Origin: Nitrospirota bacterium
Lineage (GTDB): Bacteria > Nitrospirota > Nitrospiria > SBBL01 > JAADHI01
Reading direction: 5' to 3'
Assembly (NCBI GenBank): GCA_029261165.1
Contig: JAJDBV010000042.1
Location: 47,534 to 111,533, forward strand
DNA length: 64,000 nt
Part shown: one piece after another, positions 1-8,960 of the stretch
Layout of the letters: each line of letters starts with the position of its first letter
Numbering within the stretch: the stretch's first letter is position 1
The notes under the pieces: model-generated
Seen by the model: only the letters and a program-made list of their open reading frames with translations
Told to the model about the DNA's origin: nothing
The model's database searches: none
Translations under genes and position numbers: made by a program

Positions 1-120
1 AGAAAGGATCACCAATAAGGAACAAGAACAAACGAACCAAAACCCTTTAATTCTTAAATACCGAAAAGAAAACAAAATATCGCCATCCATATCTCTTTAT
101 TCTTGAAAACCATCACGCTC

Positions 121-723
121 TCAGAAGCCGAAACGTCTTTTTTTGACAAACTTTTTGATCTTCTTATCTCCAAACCAGACCTTAATATTATCCTCAATAT
201 CGATCATTTCAAGCGTCACCTGGAAGTAAACCACCTTCCTTCCTCCCTCCTCATCCTGGATGCTGTTAATGCTTCCCTTCAACATGTAATCAGCACCAAT
301 CTCTCTACCAGGGGCTTTTACCGTATCCTTTCTCGAATGTTTCTTCTGCTCCGCACGTTCTTGACGGAGCTCTTCCCTTTCGCCCTTGGCAGCGACAAAT
401 CGGACCCTGCCCGAATTGGTCAGTTCACGCTCAAGATCCTTGGTAAATGTCTGAACATTGATGTGCTCATGGCTCCGATTAAGAATAGTCCCAACGATCA
501 CCGTCGGCGGTTTACTATTTTTGCTGACGAAGTTGTCCACCCATGGCCGGGTCAAGGCATCTTTCACGACCGCTTCGGCCACCAAACGGGAATCCGTATC
601 GTTCCAACGTCCGCTCAGGTCAATGATCTCATCGGGGCTGACGCGTTTCACACTTGTGGCGCAAGCCGTTAGTATACCGACCATACTTACGATACTTAAA
701 AGAAAGATAATTTTTATTTTCAT
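121..723 (-). CDS. LpoB-like penicillin-binding-protein activator lipoprotein
   Basis: This 200-residue protein has a short signal peptide and a lipobox (LTAC, Cys21), so it should be a lipoprotein. The body resembles the LpoB family: the run from PPTVIVGTILNRSHEHIN through the 'FTKDLERELTNSGRVRFV' segment matches the family's central fold, and a charged linker and a 'GADYMLKGSINSI' strand follow. LpoB proteins sit in the outer membrane and stimulate PBP1B-type peptidoglycan synthases. A PBP1-type enzyme lies 43 kb away on the same strand. GGAAGGAG stands about 8 bases before the ATG. The gene is downstream of pheT with a 200-base gap, so it may have its own promoter. Family assignment is fairly secure; the PBP partner is inference. 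Confidence 0.75.
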   Translation of the reverse strand: MKIKIIFLLSIVSMVGILTACATSVKRVSPDEIIDLSGRWNDTDSRLVAEAVVKDALTRPWVDNFVSKNSKPPTVIVGTILNRSHEHINVQTFTKDLERELTNSGRVRFVAAKGEREELRQERAEQKKHSRKDTVKAPGREIGADYMLKGSINSIQDEEGGRKVVYFQVTLEMIDIEDNIKVWFGDKKIKKFVKKRRFGF

Positions 724-923
724 GAAATTTTCTCCTTCCAGTGAAAGTGGTTCATGGTTTGGCTTTCAACGATCTTCCCTGCAGATCTCTCCGTCTTTGG
801 ATATCCTGATAAATATGAACCGGGTTGCCATGGAAAAAACCACGACACGGGTCGGAAAATGGTGATGGACGCAATGCTGAATCCAGGCGGTGTTGTCCTG
901 CGAGGGGTGGGTAGAGTCCCTAA

Positions 924-2642
924 TCAGAGCTTTTCGATCTCAATCTCAAATGAGACGCATGGCATACCAATCTGCCAGCGGGTCAGGACCTCGGGGTCGA
1001 GTTCACCGATCAGCCCGACCTCTTCTTTCTCTGAGAAAATATTCCCGGACCGGCCTTGAATAAAGCTCGGATGGATAATCGACTCCAAACGGCACCTCCC
1101 GGAAAAACTTAAGAACAGGGCTTCCAGTACGGCATGAAGCTCGGAGAAGGTGGCGTTGGGGTGGGCGATCAATGCCGCCAGGTGGATGGATGTTGTCGTC
1201 GCCTCTTCCGCTTTTCTCTTTCCTGGACCAGGCGATGTCAGTCTGGCGATCTCACCGACCTCAAAGACCCGATGAGGATAGAAAGCCTTTGAACTCGCGC
1301 CCTCAACACGCAAAAGGGAAGGGAGCAATGAGGAGCGTAAAAGAGAAAAGCGTTCGTTCATCGGATTCCCAATCTCGACGATCTTTGCTTCCGGCCTCGT
1401 CTTATCCAGTGCCGTGAGCTTCATGTTTTCGATGAAGTCCTGCCGCGAACCCAGAATATTTGAAACGATCTCCTGGAATCCAAAACCCACCATCGCATCC
1501 CTCAAAAAATCAGAAAGGCTTTCGACCCGGGAAAGTGCCCCGACGGTAAAGGTAGACGGCATCTCCGGTTTGAAAGAGCCATAACCCCGGCAGATGGCAA
1601 AGTCCTCGATAACATCAATCGGGTGCATTGTGTCATCCCGATAGGGAGGTGCGGTGACTTTCAGGCTCTTCCCTTTCGTCTGAACAGTGTAGCCGTAGGC
1701 TGAAAGCTCTGCGACGGCCTCTTCCATCTTCACGGCTTCCCCCAGGACCTTTTCAAAAGCGTCTAGGTTTAGATCGATGCTACTTGAAAAATCATAAGGC
1801 ATCCGGATGTCCTTCCCGTAATCCGTAAGATTCGAATATCGGATGGAAACCGGTTCAATGGCTGCGCCGCGATCCGCGAGGTTGCAGGCAAAAATATTCA
1901 GGGCCAGCATCACCATCCGCATGTCGGTTCCGGTGACTTCGACGAAAAGTTCCGTATCCCCGACCTTCACTTCGCCAACCTCACGGCTATTGATGATCGG
2001 AGGGAAAGAGAGGATCTCTTCTTTCGCGTCGATGAGGATGGGGTATTGCGTCGCCCCGAAGAGCGTATCCGCATGCGCCATCCCCTTCGGATGGCGCGCA
2101 ATGATCTCCTTCAAGGACATCGACTCGTTAAATCCCAAGGGAACAAAACGAGTGGTCTCCGGATCGACCAGGTCATAACGAACCGGAAAGCTAATCTTCT
2201 GGAGACGATAGAGACCGATCGAAACGGTCTTCCGTTTCCGGCCAAAAGAATCCGCCAATTTTTCCTGAACCTGGATCAACTGCTCCAGGATCGGTTCGGT
2301 GATCACCATGCCACGGGCAATACAGGCAGCGAGATAGGGGCGAACCTTAGCGACCTCTTTTGAGACAATCACCTCCCGATCCGACTTATTTTTCGGATCG
2401 AAAAAGGGATAAGGCGTCCCTGCTTTCGACTTCTTCAGGCGGATCTGCCGGGCGATCCCCTCGGGGGACCAGAGATCAGGCCGGTTGGTGTCATTCAGTT
2501 CCACCTTGGCAATGTCCTGTGCCGGAAGAAACTCCTTCACCTCCCCCTTGACCTGCTCCAGAAGTAACTCCAGACGGTCCTGGTCAATTTTCTCCTCCAG
2601 GAGAGATTCAAAATCGCTGATGGTCACTTCAATCGTCGGCAT
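924..2642 (-). CDS. pheT: Phenylalanyl-tRNA synthetase beta subunit, archaeal/eukaryotic type
   Basis: The 572-residue beta subunit of PheRS pairs with PheS to charge tRNA-Phe in the cytoplasm. Its length and its opening (MPTIEVTISDFESLL, then NDTNRPDLWSPEGIARQIR) match the archaeal/eukaryotic beta subunit of about 550 residues. The usual bacterial PheT is near 800 residues and starts with an EMAP/OB-fold tRNA-binding domain, which is absent here. A B3/B4-type segment, a B5 domain (about 270-350) and a catalytic-like core with the class II trace GNPMNERFSLLRSSLLPSLL are visible. The ATG overlaps the end of pheS by 14 bases, so the two are translationally coupled. The gene looks intact; the type suggests ancient transfer. 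Confidence 0.93.
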   Translation of the reverse strand: MPTIEVTISDFESLLEEKIDQDRLELLLEQVKGEVKEFLPAQDIAKVELNDTNRPDLWSPEGIARQIRLKKSKAGTPYPFFDPKNKSDREVIVSKEVAKVRPYLAACIARGMVITEPILEQLIQVQEKLADSFGRKRKTVSIGLYRLQKISFPVRYDLVDPETTRFVPLGFNESMSLKEIIARHPKGMAHADTLFGATQYPILIDAKEEILSFPPIINSREVGEVKVGDTELFVEVTGTDMRMVMLALNIFACNLADRGAAIEPVSIRYSNLTDYGKDIRMPYDFSSSIDLNLDAFEKVLGEAVKMEEAVAELSAYGYTVQTKGKSLKVTAPPYRDDTMHPIDVIEDFAICRGYGSFKPEMPSTFTVGALSRVESLSDFLRDAMVGFGFQEIVSNILGSRQDFIENMKLTALDKTRPEAKIVEIGNPMNERFSLLRSSLLPSLLRVEGASSKAFYPHRVFEVGEIARLTSPGPGKRKAEEATTTSIHLAALIAHPNATFSELHAVLEALFLSFSGRCRLESIIHPSFIQGRSGNIFSEKEEVGLIGELDPEVLTRWQIGMPCVSFEIEIEKL

Positions 2643-4227
2643 TTATGGCCTCACCTCGTTTTTCTAAGACAGTCTGTTTCTCACGGATCAGACCAAGGTC
2701 GGAGGAGAAAAGATCACGGATATCTGAAATTTCCAACGCGACCATGGCCATTCGATCCAAGCCAAGTCCCCAGGCAATGACTGGCACATTCACCCCCAGC
2801 GGTTCCGTCACTTCCGGTCGGAAAAGACCAGCGCCTCCCAACTCCATCCAACCGAGTTTGGGATGACGAACGTGCATCTCGACCGAGGGCTCCGTAAAAG
2901 GAAAGTAAGCCGGGAGGAATTTAATCTCCTCAGCACGGGCCACCTCTTTGGCAAAGAGGGTCAGGAGCCCCAGCAAAGTCCGAAAATGAATTTCAGGACC
3001 GAGGACAATCCCCTCAACCTGAAAGAAGTCCGGGGCGTGGGTCGCATCGACCTGATCATAGCGAAAACAGCGGGCAATCGAGAAATATTTTCCAGGGATA
3101 TTCGCACCCTCGCCGAGCGTCCGAGCCGAAACAGAAGTTCCCTGACTGCGAAGGATCAAGCGGCGGGTCCGTTCCACATCAAAGGGGTAGCGCCAGCCGC
3201 GCGACCCGCTCTTCCCGCCATTCTGATGCGTCGCGGCAACACGGTCGATGGTCTCTTTTGAAATTGTCTGATCCTGAAGGTCGCCTTTGACAAAATAGAC
3301 ATCGTGAATCTCCCGGGCGGGATGAAATTGCGGCATGTAAAGCGCATCCATATCCCAGAACTCACTCTCCACCAGCGGCCCCCGCATCTCGCTAAAACCC
3401 ATCGAAACAAATTTTGACTTTACCTGGTCGAGGAAACGCTTGTAAGGATGTTTTCGACCGCCGGTAATCCGAGGAGGGAGGAGCTGGATGTTATATTTTC
3501 GAAATTGTTTCTCTCTCCAGTTTCCTTCTTTGAGCATCTCAGGCGTCAGGCCTCCGATCTCTTCCACCGACCCGACTGCCATCATTTTCTGATAGATCGG
3601 CCCAAAGTCGTCGGTGGGCGCATAGGTCCGGTGGGCCCGTTCATCGACACGGAAGATCCCTTTTGCCTTGCCCCGTTTTCGATGGTGGGCCTCAATGGCT
3701 GCTTGATCTTCTGGCGGCAGGGTGGCCAGGGGGACGGCATCCTCCATCTTGCTGAGCTGTTCTATGACACGCTGAAGGGACTCGAATTCGGACAGCTTCG
3801 ACCGATCCGTCAGCTCAAGTTGCCCACCGGAAACAATCACCACGGCCCCGCACGCTTTGAGGGCTCCAATGGCGGAACTCTTTTCCTCCGGCTCCATATC
3901 GGTTCGTTTCTGTAGTTCACGGATCGGGACTTGCCCCTTGCTCTTGATTTCTTCCACCATACGCAGGAGAGGGATTTTTTCTTTTGCGTAAGCGGCACCG
4001 GTCGGGGTCAGGGAGACAAGGGCCTCAACCTTTTCTTCGACCACCTTCACAATTTCCTTCGTCAGAAGCCATCCAAGCGCCATGGAAAGCTGCGAGGCCT
4101 GCAATGAAGCATCCCGTTCAAGAATCGCATCTTCCGTCAGCTTATCCTGGTCGGAAAATTGGACCAGGACCTTTTTCTCAAGAGGATGAAGGCTCTCCGC
4201 CAGCTTTGTCAATACATCATCATTCAT
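2629..4227 (-). CDS. pheS: Phenylalanyl-tRNA synthetase alpha subunit, archaeal/eukaryotic type
   Basis: This 532-residue subunit carries the class II aminoacylation site. The N-terminal 200 residues are winged-helix-like modules typical of archaeal and eukaryotic PheS; bacterial PheS is only about 330-350 residues with a coiled coil. Catalytic motifs are intact: GKYFSIARCFRYDQVDATHAP near residue 400 (motif 2 region), ELGGAGLFRPEV, and GLGLDRMAMV (motif 3). It overlaps rpe by 4 bases upstream and pheT by 14 bases downstream, so it is embedded in the def-fmt-rsmB-rpe operon rather than next to infC-rpmI-rplT, the common bacterial setting. Confidence 0.94.
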   Translation of the reverse strand: MNDDVLTKLAESLHPLEKKVLVQFSDQDKLTEDAILERDASLQASQLSMALGWLLTKEIVKVVEEKVEALVSLTPTGAAYAKEKIPLLRMVEEIKSKGQVPIRELQKRTDMEPEEKSSAIGALKACGAVVIVSGGQLELTDRSKLSEFESLQRVIEQLSKMEDAVPLATLPPEDQAAIEAHHRKRGKAKGIFRVDERAHRTYAPTDDFGPIYQKMMAVGSVEEIGGLTPEMLKEGNWREKQFRKYNIQLLPPRITGGRKHPYKRFLDQVKSKFVSMGFSEMRGPLVESEFWDMDALYMPQFHPAREIHDVYFVKGDLQDQTISKETIDRVAATHQNGGKSGSRGWRYPFDVERTRRLILRSQGTSVSARTLGEGANIPGKYFSIARCFRYDQVDATHAPDFFQVEGIVLGPEIHFRTLLGLLTLFAKEVARAEEIKFLPAYFPFTEPSVEMHVRHPKLGWMELGGAGLFRPEVTEPLGVNVPVIAWGLGLDRMAMVALEISDIRDLFSSDLGLIREKQTVLEKRGEAINADD

Positions 4228-4907
4228 GATTTCCCTATTGTGCTTCCTTTTTCTCTAATGGCCTTGATTGTTTGTTCATAGTCCGGGCTCTGAAAAATGG
4301 CTGATCCGGCAACGAAAACATTCACTCCCGCCTTCGCCAGCACCTGCGTATTGTCCACCTTCACGCCGCCGTCCACCTCCAGGTTCATTTTAAGATTTTT
4401 TGCGTCAATCATCTTTCGTGCTTCTCTGATCTTATTAAGAGCACTTGGGATGAAACCTTGTCCGCCGAAACCGGGATTGACCGACATGATCAAAAGAAGA
4501 TCGATCTCACCAAGGATCTCTTCCACCGATGAAATCGGCGTGGCCGGATTCAGAGACACCCCCGCACGCGCCCCATGCTGTTTGATCATCTGGGTGGTCC
4601 GATGAAGGTGAGGACAGGCCTCAACATGGACGGTGACCGAGTCGGCCCCTGCTTTAATAAATTCAGGAATAAGGTGATCCGGCTCGACAATCATCAGATG
4701 CACATCAAGCGGCAGCGTCGTCACCTTTCGGACAGCTTCAACAATGAGCGGCCCGATGGTCAGATTCGGAACAAAACGCCCATCCATGACATCAATATGA
4801 ATCCAGTCGGCACCCGCCGCCTCCACCGCCCTGATCTCTTCCCCAAGCCGGGAAAAATCGGCCGCCAAAATTGAGGGGGCGATCTTGACTGTATTGGATG
4901 ATGTCAT
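4224..4907 (-). CDS. rpe: Ribulose-phosphate 3-epimerase
   Basis: The enzyme interconverts ribulose 5-phosphate and xylulose 5-phosphate in the pentose phosphate or Calvin pathway. At 227 residues it is full length for this TIM-barrel family. Diagnostic segments are APSILAADFSRLGEE near the start, HIDVMDGRFVPNLTIGP (metal ligands His and Asp), HLMIVEPD, VNPGFGGQGF (phosphate loop) and EVDGGVKVDN (second catalytic Asp). It overlaps the start of pheS by four bases (ATGA type) and follows rsmB after 48 bases. An rsmB-rpe neighbourhood is common in bacteria. Confidence 0.97.
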   Translation of the reverse strand: MTSSNTVKIAPSILAADFSRLGEEIRAVEAAGADWIHIDVMDGRFVPNLTIGPLIVEAVRKVTTLPLDVHLMIVEPDHLIPEFIKAGADSVTVHVEACPHLHRTTQMIKQHGARAGVSLNPATPISSVEEILGEIDLLLIMSVNPGFGGQGFIPSALNKIREARKMIDAKNLKMNLEVDGGVKVDNTQVLAKAGVNVFVAGSAIFQSPDYEQTIKAIREKGSTIGKS

Positions 4908-4955
4908 CTTATCTCACCTAATATTCTCGAAATATCCTGTTTTCGAAGCAAAGCA

Positions 4956-6302
4956 CTAAGCCGTCCTTATCCATCGGACGGCGAAGAATCGGTCCATTCT
5001 ATCCGAATTGAAGAGCGTTGTAAAATAACGTTTTTCGTTCAGATATTTTCTTGCGGCGGGGGGAAGTCCTTCGGATGGATCTTCTAGCTTTAGCTCCGGA
5101 TGCGCCTTAGAAAAGGCTTCAGCAAGGACTTCATTCTCTTCCGGTTCTGTAGAACAGCTCGCATAGATCAACCTGCCGCCGATCTTCAAATGATGTAGTG
5201 TCTTTTCCAGGATTTCAATCTGGATCTTTGCATAGGACTGTATGATCTCAGGCTTCTTCTGCCATTTTCCTTCAGGGATTCTTCGTAAAATCCCAAGTGC
5301 TGAACAAGGAGCATCCACCAATATCCGGTCGTATTTCCGCTCCGGGGCCATCGCCTTTTCCGGTGTTTCCCCCGAAACGCCCGGCGTCTGAAGACGTTTG
5401 ACGTTTTCCCTCACCAAGGCCATCCGATCCGGGTTGATATCGGTCGCGACGACCTGCCCTTTTCCTTCCATCAGCTCCGCCAGATGGGTGGACTTTCCCC
5501 CCGGAGCCGCGCAGGCGTCTAAAATCTTTTCTCCCGGTTGAGGGTCCACCAGATTTGAAATCAACTGGGCCCCCTCATCCTGGACGTAAAAACGCCCTTG
5601 TTGATATGACGGGAGCGTTCGAAGCGGCACGCCGCTGATGGTAAGCCCAACCGGCGAAACAGAGGTCAGAGTGACGGTGGCCCCCTCCTCTTTCAATTGT
5701 TTGATCAGGCCCTCTCGGTCACTCTTAAGGCAATTGACCCGAAGCGTCATCGGCGGGACTGTGTTGTTCGAACGGCATAAATCAGCCGTCTTGTCCTGAC
5801 CCCATCGATCGACCCATCGTCGAACCATCCAGGCCGGATGTGAATATCTGGCAGAAATAAAGGAAACGGGGTCGCCCGGATCAGGTGACGGAAGCTCCTT
5901 TTCTCGACGGAGAACCGTCCTTAAAAGACCATTTACGAAACGGCTGGCTGCAATGCCTCCGGTCTCCTTGGACAATTCGACCGATGTATTAACGGCAGCA
6001 AAAGAGGGGATTTTATCCAAAAAGAGGAGTTGATAGAGTCCAAGGCGGAGAATATTTCTTATGGGTGCCTGGATATGGGGAACTTTAGAAAAGTGATTAA
6101 TTTGCCAATCAAGATAAGCTCTCTGGCGGAAGATCCCATAGACCAACTCCGTCAGAAGAGCCCGTTCCTTCTGCTCCAGCCGATGGACCTGAAGGTAACG
6201 ATCAAGGAGAAAGCTTAAATCCTCTCGACACTCTTCTCCCTCAGTCAAAAGAAACAAAGCCCCCTTTCTTGCAGATGGGGGCTTCCTCTTTACTTTAATC
6301 AA
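4956..6302 (-). CDS. rsmB: 16S rRNA m5C967 methyltransferase RsmB
   Basis: RsmB methylates a cytosine of 16S rRNA using S-adenosylmethionine. An N-terminal NusB-like RNA-binding domain (first about 150 residues) precedes a Rossmann methyltransferase domain with the SAM motif DACAAPGGKSTHLAEL, the PC motif DAPCSALGILRR and the catalytic-Cys motif YASCSTEPEENE. The open frame runs on upstream through the 3' end of htpX; that extension is antisense-like junk. The TTG at 6302 gives 448 residues and puts the family's usual 'ARKGAL' helix near the N-terminus, so I choose it; it begins 10 bases after the htpX stop. Start codon certainty is moderate. Confidence 0.93.
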   Translation of the reverse strand: MIKVKRKPPSARKGALFLLTEGEECREDLSFLLDRYLQVHRLEQKERALLTELVYGIFRQRAYLDWQINHFSKVPHIQAPIRNILRLGLYQLLFLDKIPSFAAVNTSVELSKETGGIAASRFVNGLLRTVLRREKELPSPDPGDPVSFISARYSHPAWMVRRWVDRWGQDKTADLCRSNNTVPPMTLRVNCLKSDREGLIKQLKEEGATVTLTSVSPVGLTISGVPLRTLPSYQQGRFYVQDEGAQLISNLVDPQPGEKILDACAAPGGKSTHLAELMEGKGQVVATDINPDRMALVRENVKRLQTPGVSGETPEKAMAPERKYDRILVDAPCSALGILRRIPEGKWQKKPEIIQSYAKIQIEILEKTLHHLKIGGRLIYASCSTEPEENEVLAEAFSKAHPELKLEDPSEGLPPAARKYLNEKRYFTTLFNSDRMDRFFAVRWIRTA

Positions 6303-6312
6303 CTTTTTTCTA

Positions 6313-7173
6313 TTATTTCTGACCGTAGACCATTCCTTCCAGGCGGGAAATTCGTTCCTCCATTGGAGGATGGGTTGAAAAGAGGGAACGCATGCCCCCT
6401 CCTCGCAAAGGGCTGACAATAAACATGTGGGCGGTCGCCGGGTTGGCAGCCTTCATCGGGACACGTCTGTTTGCGTTCTCCAATTTCCGCAGGGCCTCTG
6501 AAAGCCAGAGGGGATTTCCGCAGAGCTTTGCGCCGCCCGCGTCGGCCGCAAACTCACGGGAACGGGAGATCGCCATTTGGATTAGCATGGCCGCCATCGG
6601 TGCCACAATCATCATCACAATCATGCCCAGGAAACCGCCGCCATCATCATCGTCCGAGCGCCCCCCGAAGCCGCCAAAGATCATGGCCCACTGCGCCATA
6701 TTGGCCAGCATCGAAATGGCCCCGGCCACCGTCGCGGCAATCGAGCCAATCAGGATATCCCGATGAAGGACATGAGACAATTCATGCGCCAGAACCCCGG
6801 TTAACTCCTCACGATTGAGAATCTGTACAATACCCGTGGTAACGGCAACGGCTGCATGGCTGGGGTTGCGCCCGGTGGCAAAGGCGTTCGGCGTGGCATT
6901 GTTGATGACATAAACCTTGGGCATCGGCATTTTGGCACGCATCGCCAGATCGGCAACGATGCCGTAGACCAACGGCGCCTCCGCCTCGGTGACCGGTTGG
7001 GCGCGGTACATCTTCAAAACGATCTTGTCGGAAAACCAATAGCTGACCCCATTCATGACCAGGGCAAGGACAAAAGCAAACATCGCCCCCGCCTGACCGC
7101 CAAGGGCCTGACCGGCAAAGATCATCAAAAGCGTCATCAAGGTCAACAAAAAGGTTGTTTTCAACATATTCAT
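6313..7173 (-). CDS. htpX: Zinc metalloprotease HtpX
   Basis: HtpX is an inner-membrane M48 protease that degrades misfolded membrane proteins, with its active site facing the cytoplasm. The 286-residue product has two N-terminal membrane segments (about 5-25 and 30-48), the zinc motif HELSH at 130-134, two further hydrophobic segments, and a third-ligand Glu in [10 protein letters not shown]. Full length for the family. It sits between fmt and rsmB, an unusual insertion in an otherwise standard def-fmt-rsmB row; gaps are 78 bases upstream and 10 bases downstream. The ATG has an AGGAGAT element 5-10 bases before it. Confidence 0.96.
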   Translation of the reverse strand: MNMLKTTFLLTLMTLLMIFAGQALGGQAGAMFAFVLALVMNGVSYWFSDKIVLKMYRAQPVTEAEAPLVYGIVADLAMRAKMPMPKVYVINNATPNAFATGRNPSHAAVAVTTGIVQILNREELTGVLAHELSHVLHRDILIGSIAATVAGAISMLANMAQWAMIFGGFGGRSDDDDGGGFLGMIVMMIVAPMAAMLIQMAISRSREFAADAGGAKLCGNPLWLSEALRKLENANRRVPMKAANPATAHMFIVSPLRGGGMRSLFSTHPPMEERISRLEGMVYGQK

Positions 7174-7251
7174 CGTCTATCTCCTTACTCTCTCTTGATC
7201 AATCCGCTTCGAAAACATTGGATAATGGCTGCACAGAGGTGGCTTCACATC

Positions 7252-8229
7252 CTATTCTTTTCTGGACGACGAGAGGAAAGCCCCCTTGTCGATGTGATGG
7301 CCCACCGCATATTCACGCGGCGTCATCTTTCGTTTTCCCTCCGGCTGAAGTCCCTTTATTAAAATATAACCCCTCCCTGCGGCCACTTCAAGGCCTTTCT
7401 CGGAGAGTTTGAGTACTTCTCCCGGCCCACCCCATTCCCCTTCAGCGTCCCCCACCTGCAAAGAGGCGATCTTCCAGCGATCAGATCCAAAGAATGTCAT
7501 CGTCCCTGGCCAGGGCATCAGTCCCCGCCATCGGTTGTAGACAGCCTGCGCACTCCCTTCCCATCGGATCAAACCGTCCTCTTTCTTTAAGAGCGGCGCC
7601 ATCGTGGCCTTTGCTTCATCCTGCGCAACGGCCTTGAGTTTTCCCTCTTTTAAAGAGGCGACCGTTTCAAGCAGCAATGCGGCCCCGAGGTCGGCCAGGC
7701 GGGAGGAGAGCATGTCCGCCGTCTCATCGGGAGCAATCTGTAGGGACTGCTGCAATAGAATCGGACCGGTGTCCATCCCCGCATCCATTTGCATCGTCGT
7801 AACCCCCGTTTCCGCATCTCCCCGAACGAGCGCCCATTGAATCGGGGCGGCACCCCGGTATAAAGGCAAGAGTGACGAATGGACATTAATGCATGGATAC
7901 TTGGGGATCTTCAAAATTACTTCAGGCAGAATCTGTCCGAAGGCGACGACGATGATCAGATCTGGAGACAGATCAGAGAGGGTTTTCGTGAAATGAGGGT
8001 CCTTCTTCAGGCGTTCAGGCTGATAGACCGCGATGCCCTTCTCCAGGGCAGCCACCTTAATGGGTGGCGGGGTGAGGGTCCTGCCTCGACCCTTTGGACG
8101 GTCGGGCTGGGTGACCACCCCGATGACCTCTTCTGACTTACAGATCGCATGAAGAGAGGGAAGCGCAAAGTCGGGGGTTCCCATAAAAATGACGCGTTGC
8201 TTATCACGGGTTCGGGCATGCTTTGGCAT
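7252..8229 (-). CDS. fmt: Methionyl-tRNA formyltransferase
   Basis: Fmt formylates Met-tRNAi with 10-formyl-THF so that translation can start. The 325-residue product has RVIFMGTPDFALPSL at the N-terminus, the catalytic segment INVHSSLLPLYRGAAPIQWA (Asn and His), and DAGMDTGPILL (Asp), followed by the C-terminal OB-fold tRNA-binding domain ending in KMTPREYAVG. It starts one base after the def stop region, so def and fmt are coupled. A GGTGAG just before the ATG is only a weak ribosome site. Confidence 0.97.
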   Translation of the reverse strand: MPKHARTRDKQRVIFMGTPDFALPSLHAICKSEEVIGVVTQPDRPKGRGRTLTPPPIKVAALEKGIAVYQPERLKKDPHFTKTLSDLSPDLIIVVAFGQILPEVILKIPKYPCINVHSSLLPLYRGAAPIQWALVRGDAETGVTTMQMDAGMDTGPILLQQSLQIAPDETADMLSSRLADLGAALLLETVASLKEGKLKAVAQDEAKATMAPLLKKEDGLIRWEGSAQAVYNRWRGLMPWPGTMTFFGSDRWKIASLQVGDAEGEWGGPGEVLKLSEKGLEVAAGRGYILIKGLQPEGKRKMTPREYAVGHHIDKGAFLSSSRKE

Positions 8230-8230
8230 C

Positions 8231-8758
8231 TCACCATGTCCCTCCCCGTTTCATCCTTTTTTTTAATTTCCGAAAGAAGATGTCCTTTTTCAGGCTGCTG
8301 AAATGGTCAACCATCATCACACCGTTGATATGATCCACCTCGTGCTGGAGCATTCTGGCGAACAAACCTTCCGCTTCAATTCGGACCTCTTTTCCTTCAC
8401 GATCCAGCCCCTTTAACTGAACACGCACGGCCCGCTTCACTTTTTCAAAATAGCCGGGAATAGAAAGACAGCCTTCATCTCCAATCACTTCTCCTTCCAT
8501 TTCGACGATTTCAGGATTCAAGATCGCAGCAGGCCCCTTTATTTCAGACGGTATCGTGTCAGATAGAGAAAGATCGTAAATAAAAAGGGCGAGCGGGTGA
8601 CCCACCTGGGAGGCCGCCAATCCAAGCCCCGACACCGCGTAAAGACTTTCAAACATATCCTCGATCTTTCCCTGAAGCACCCCGTCAATTTCTGTGACCA
8701 GCTCTCCCTTTTTCTCCAAAACCGGCTCCGGATATTTGACAATCTCAATCACGCCCAT
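8231..8758 (-). CDS. def: Peptide deformylase
   Basis: The metalloenzyme removes the N-formyl group from new proteins. From the ATG at 8758 the product has 175 residues with all three motifs: GLGLAASQ (44-51), EGCLS with metal ligand Cys97, and HEVDH at 139-143 (two His ligands and the catalytic Glu). The open frame continues 17 codons further upstream, but the inner ATG has GGGAGAG 7-12 bases before it and gives the family's usual N-terminus (IVKYPEPVL). It heads the def-fmt-htpX-rsmB-rpe-pheST transcription unit. Confidence 0.96.
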   Translation of the reverse strand: MGVIEIVKYPEPVLEKKGELVTEIDGVLQGKIEDMFESLYAVSGLGLAASQVGHPLALFIYDLSLSDTIPSEIKGPAAILNPEIVEMEGEVIGDEGCLSIPGYFEKVKRAVRVQLKGLDREGKEVRIEAEGLFARMLQHEVDHINGVMMVDHFSSLKKDIFFRKLKKRMKRGGTW

Positions 8759-8960
8759 CCCATGAACTCTCCCATAAAAAAATCGATATTGTGACAAGAA
8801 AGCTAGCACAATCTCATGATGGAGGCAAGGCGCGTTTCACCGCGACCTCCAACTTGAACACTTCAACATAATATGGTAGCCTATAATACCAATTTTGGAT
8901 GGAATCTCCTCTGAAAGGGCCTAAAATTTTACCCGTTTAATCTAATCAGCAAGGGTTTTT

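Noticed and set aside
103..672. Plus-strand open frame opposite the LpoB-like gene
   Set aside because: No ribosome site, no family match, and fully antisense to a credible lipoprotein gene.
6303..6419. Upstream 39 codons of the rsmB open frame
   Set aside because: They are in the 3' end of htpX in another frame and would give an N-terminus unlike the family.
8854..8888. Promoter for the RND adaptor using TTGAAC and TATAAT
   Set aside because: The -10 is perfect but the spacer of 23 bases is too long and no better -35 is present.
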